DNA from: Novosphingobium sp. 9U
GTDB lineage: Bacteria > Pseudomonadota > Alphaproteobacteria > Sphingomonadales > Sphingomonadaceae
Length of the DNA: 5,958 nt
Direction: 5' to 3'
NCBI RefSeq assembly: GCF_902506425.1
Contig: NZ_LR732498.1
Coordinates: 1 to 5,958, forward strand
The translations under genes and the position numbers were made by a program. Position 1 is the first letter of the stretch; each line of letters starts with the position of its first letter. Below are positions 5,789-5,958 of the stretch, piece after piece. The notes beneath the pieces were generated by a model that made no database searches, was not told the origin of the DNA, and saw nothing but the letters and a program-made list of their open reading frames with translations.

Positions 5789-5958
5789 TCATGCGCTCGA
5801 CACCGACCCTGCAAAGCGCCCGTCAGTCCACATGAACATGGTGTAATCGCGGGGCGCGCTGCCACACAGCACGATCGGTGCTGATGCAGGTGGTTGTTCC
5901 CCGGTATGATGAAGAACGGGCTCTCGATTGGTGACCGGGCCCAGCATCAGCGGAGAAC
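5789..5958 (-). CDS. C-terminal fragment of an unrecognised protein (edge partial)
   Basis: A minus-strand frame is open from the right edge to a TGA at 5789-5791, giving about 55 residues. It reads SPLMLGPVTNREPVL, then a HHTGEQPPASAPIVLCGSAP segment, then RDYTMFMWTDGRFAGSVSSA at the C-terminus. The tail looks like folded protein (aromatic residues, WTDGRF turn) rather than a chance frame, but I do not recognise the family. The start lies outside the window. The gene would converge with tetR, with 128 bases between their stops in which I see no clear terminator. Confidence 0.45.
   Translation of the reverse strand, partial: SPLMLGPVTNREPVLHHTGEQPPASAPIVLCGSAPRDYTMFMWTDGRFAGSVSSA

Noticed and set aside
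5886..5893. GCAGGTGG as a third operator half-site
   Set aside because: Only one half matches, and it lies inside a probable coding fragment, so chance is the simplest explanation.

Overview
The window looks like alphaproteobacterial chromosome or large-replicon DNA, most likely from a sphingomonad (Sphingomonas/Novosphingobium/Sphingobium type). This is inferred from the moderately high GC content, the protein styles (stand-alone RecD2 helicase, DUF427 protein, DWSFG-type tautomerase) and a non-coding stretch that resembles intergenic DNA I associate with that group. No database search was possible, so the taxonomic call is an inference.

Layout, left to right. (1) Positions 1 to about 660 have no convincing gene; one small minus-strand ORF (216-446) is a weak candidate. 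(2) Positions 738-2894 (+) encode a full-length RecD2-like superfamily 1B DNA helicase, with a plausible promoter at 665-692. (3) Positions 2895-3276 have no credible gene. The right half looks like a decayed or dispersed intergenic repeat. (4) Positions 3277-3675 (-) encode a small DUF427 protein with a perfect AGGAGG ribosome binding site. (5) Positions 3836-4210 (-) encode a Pro-1 tautomerase, and 4269-4967 (-) encode a glutathione S-transferase. The two are 58 bp apart in the order GST then tautomerase, so they probably form an operon. (6) Positions 5085-5660 (+) encode a TetR-family repressor, divergent from the GST. The intergenic region carries two near-identical operator copies 55 bp apart, one at each promoter. 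(7) Positions 5661-5788 show nothing clear, and 5789-5958 (-) is the C-terminal end of an unrecognised gene that enters from the right edge.

How the genes work together. The best-supported functional unit is the tetR / GST-tautomerase module. The regulator has a single cysteine (Cys103) in a CLxxxxAAE segment, close to where the NemR-type TetR proteins carry their electrophile-sensing cysteine. A GST plus a tautomerase under such control suggests a response to a reactive electrophilic compound; the compound cannot be named from sequence. The helicase and the DUF427 gene show no evident link to this module. I see no CRISPR array, RNA gene, insertion sequence or phage gene. The window is mostly ordinary, and the divergent double-operator region is its most informative part.
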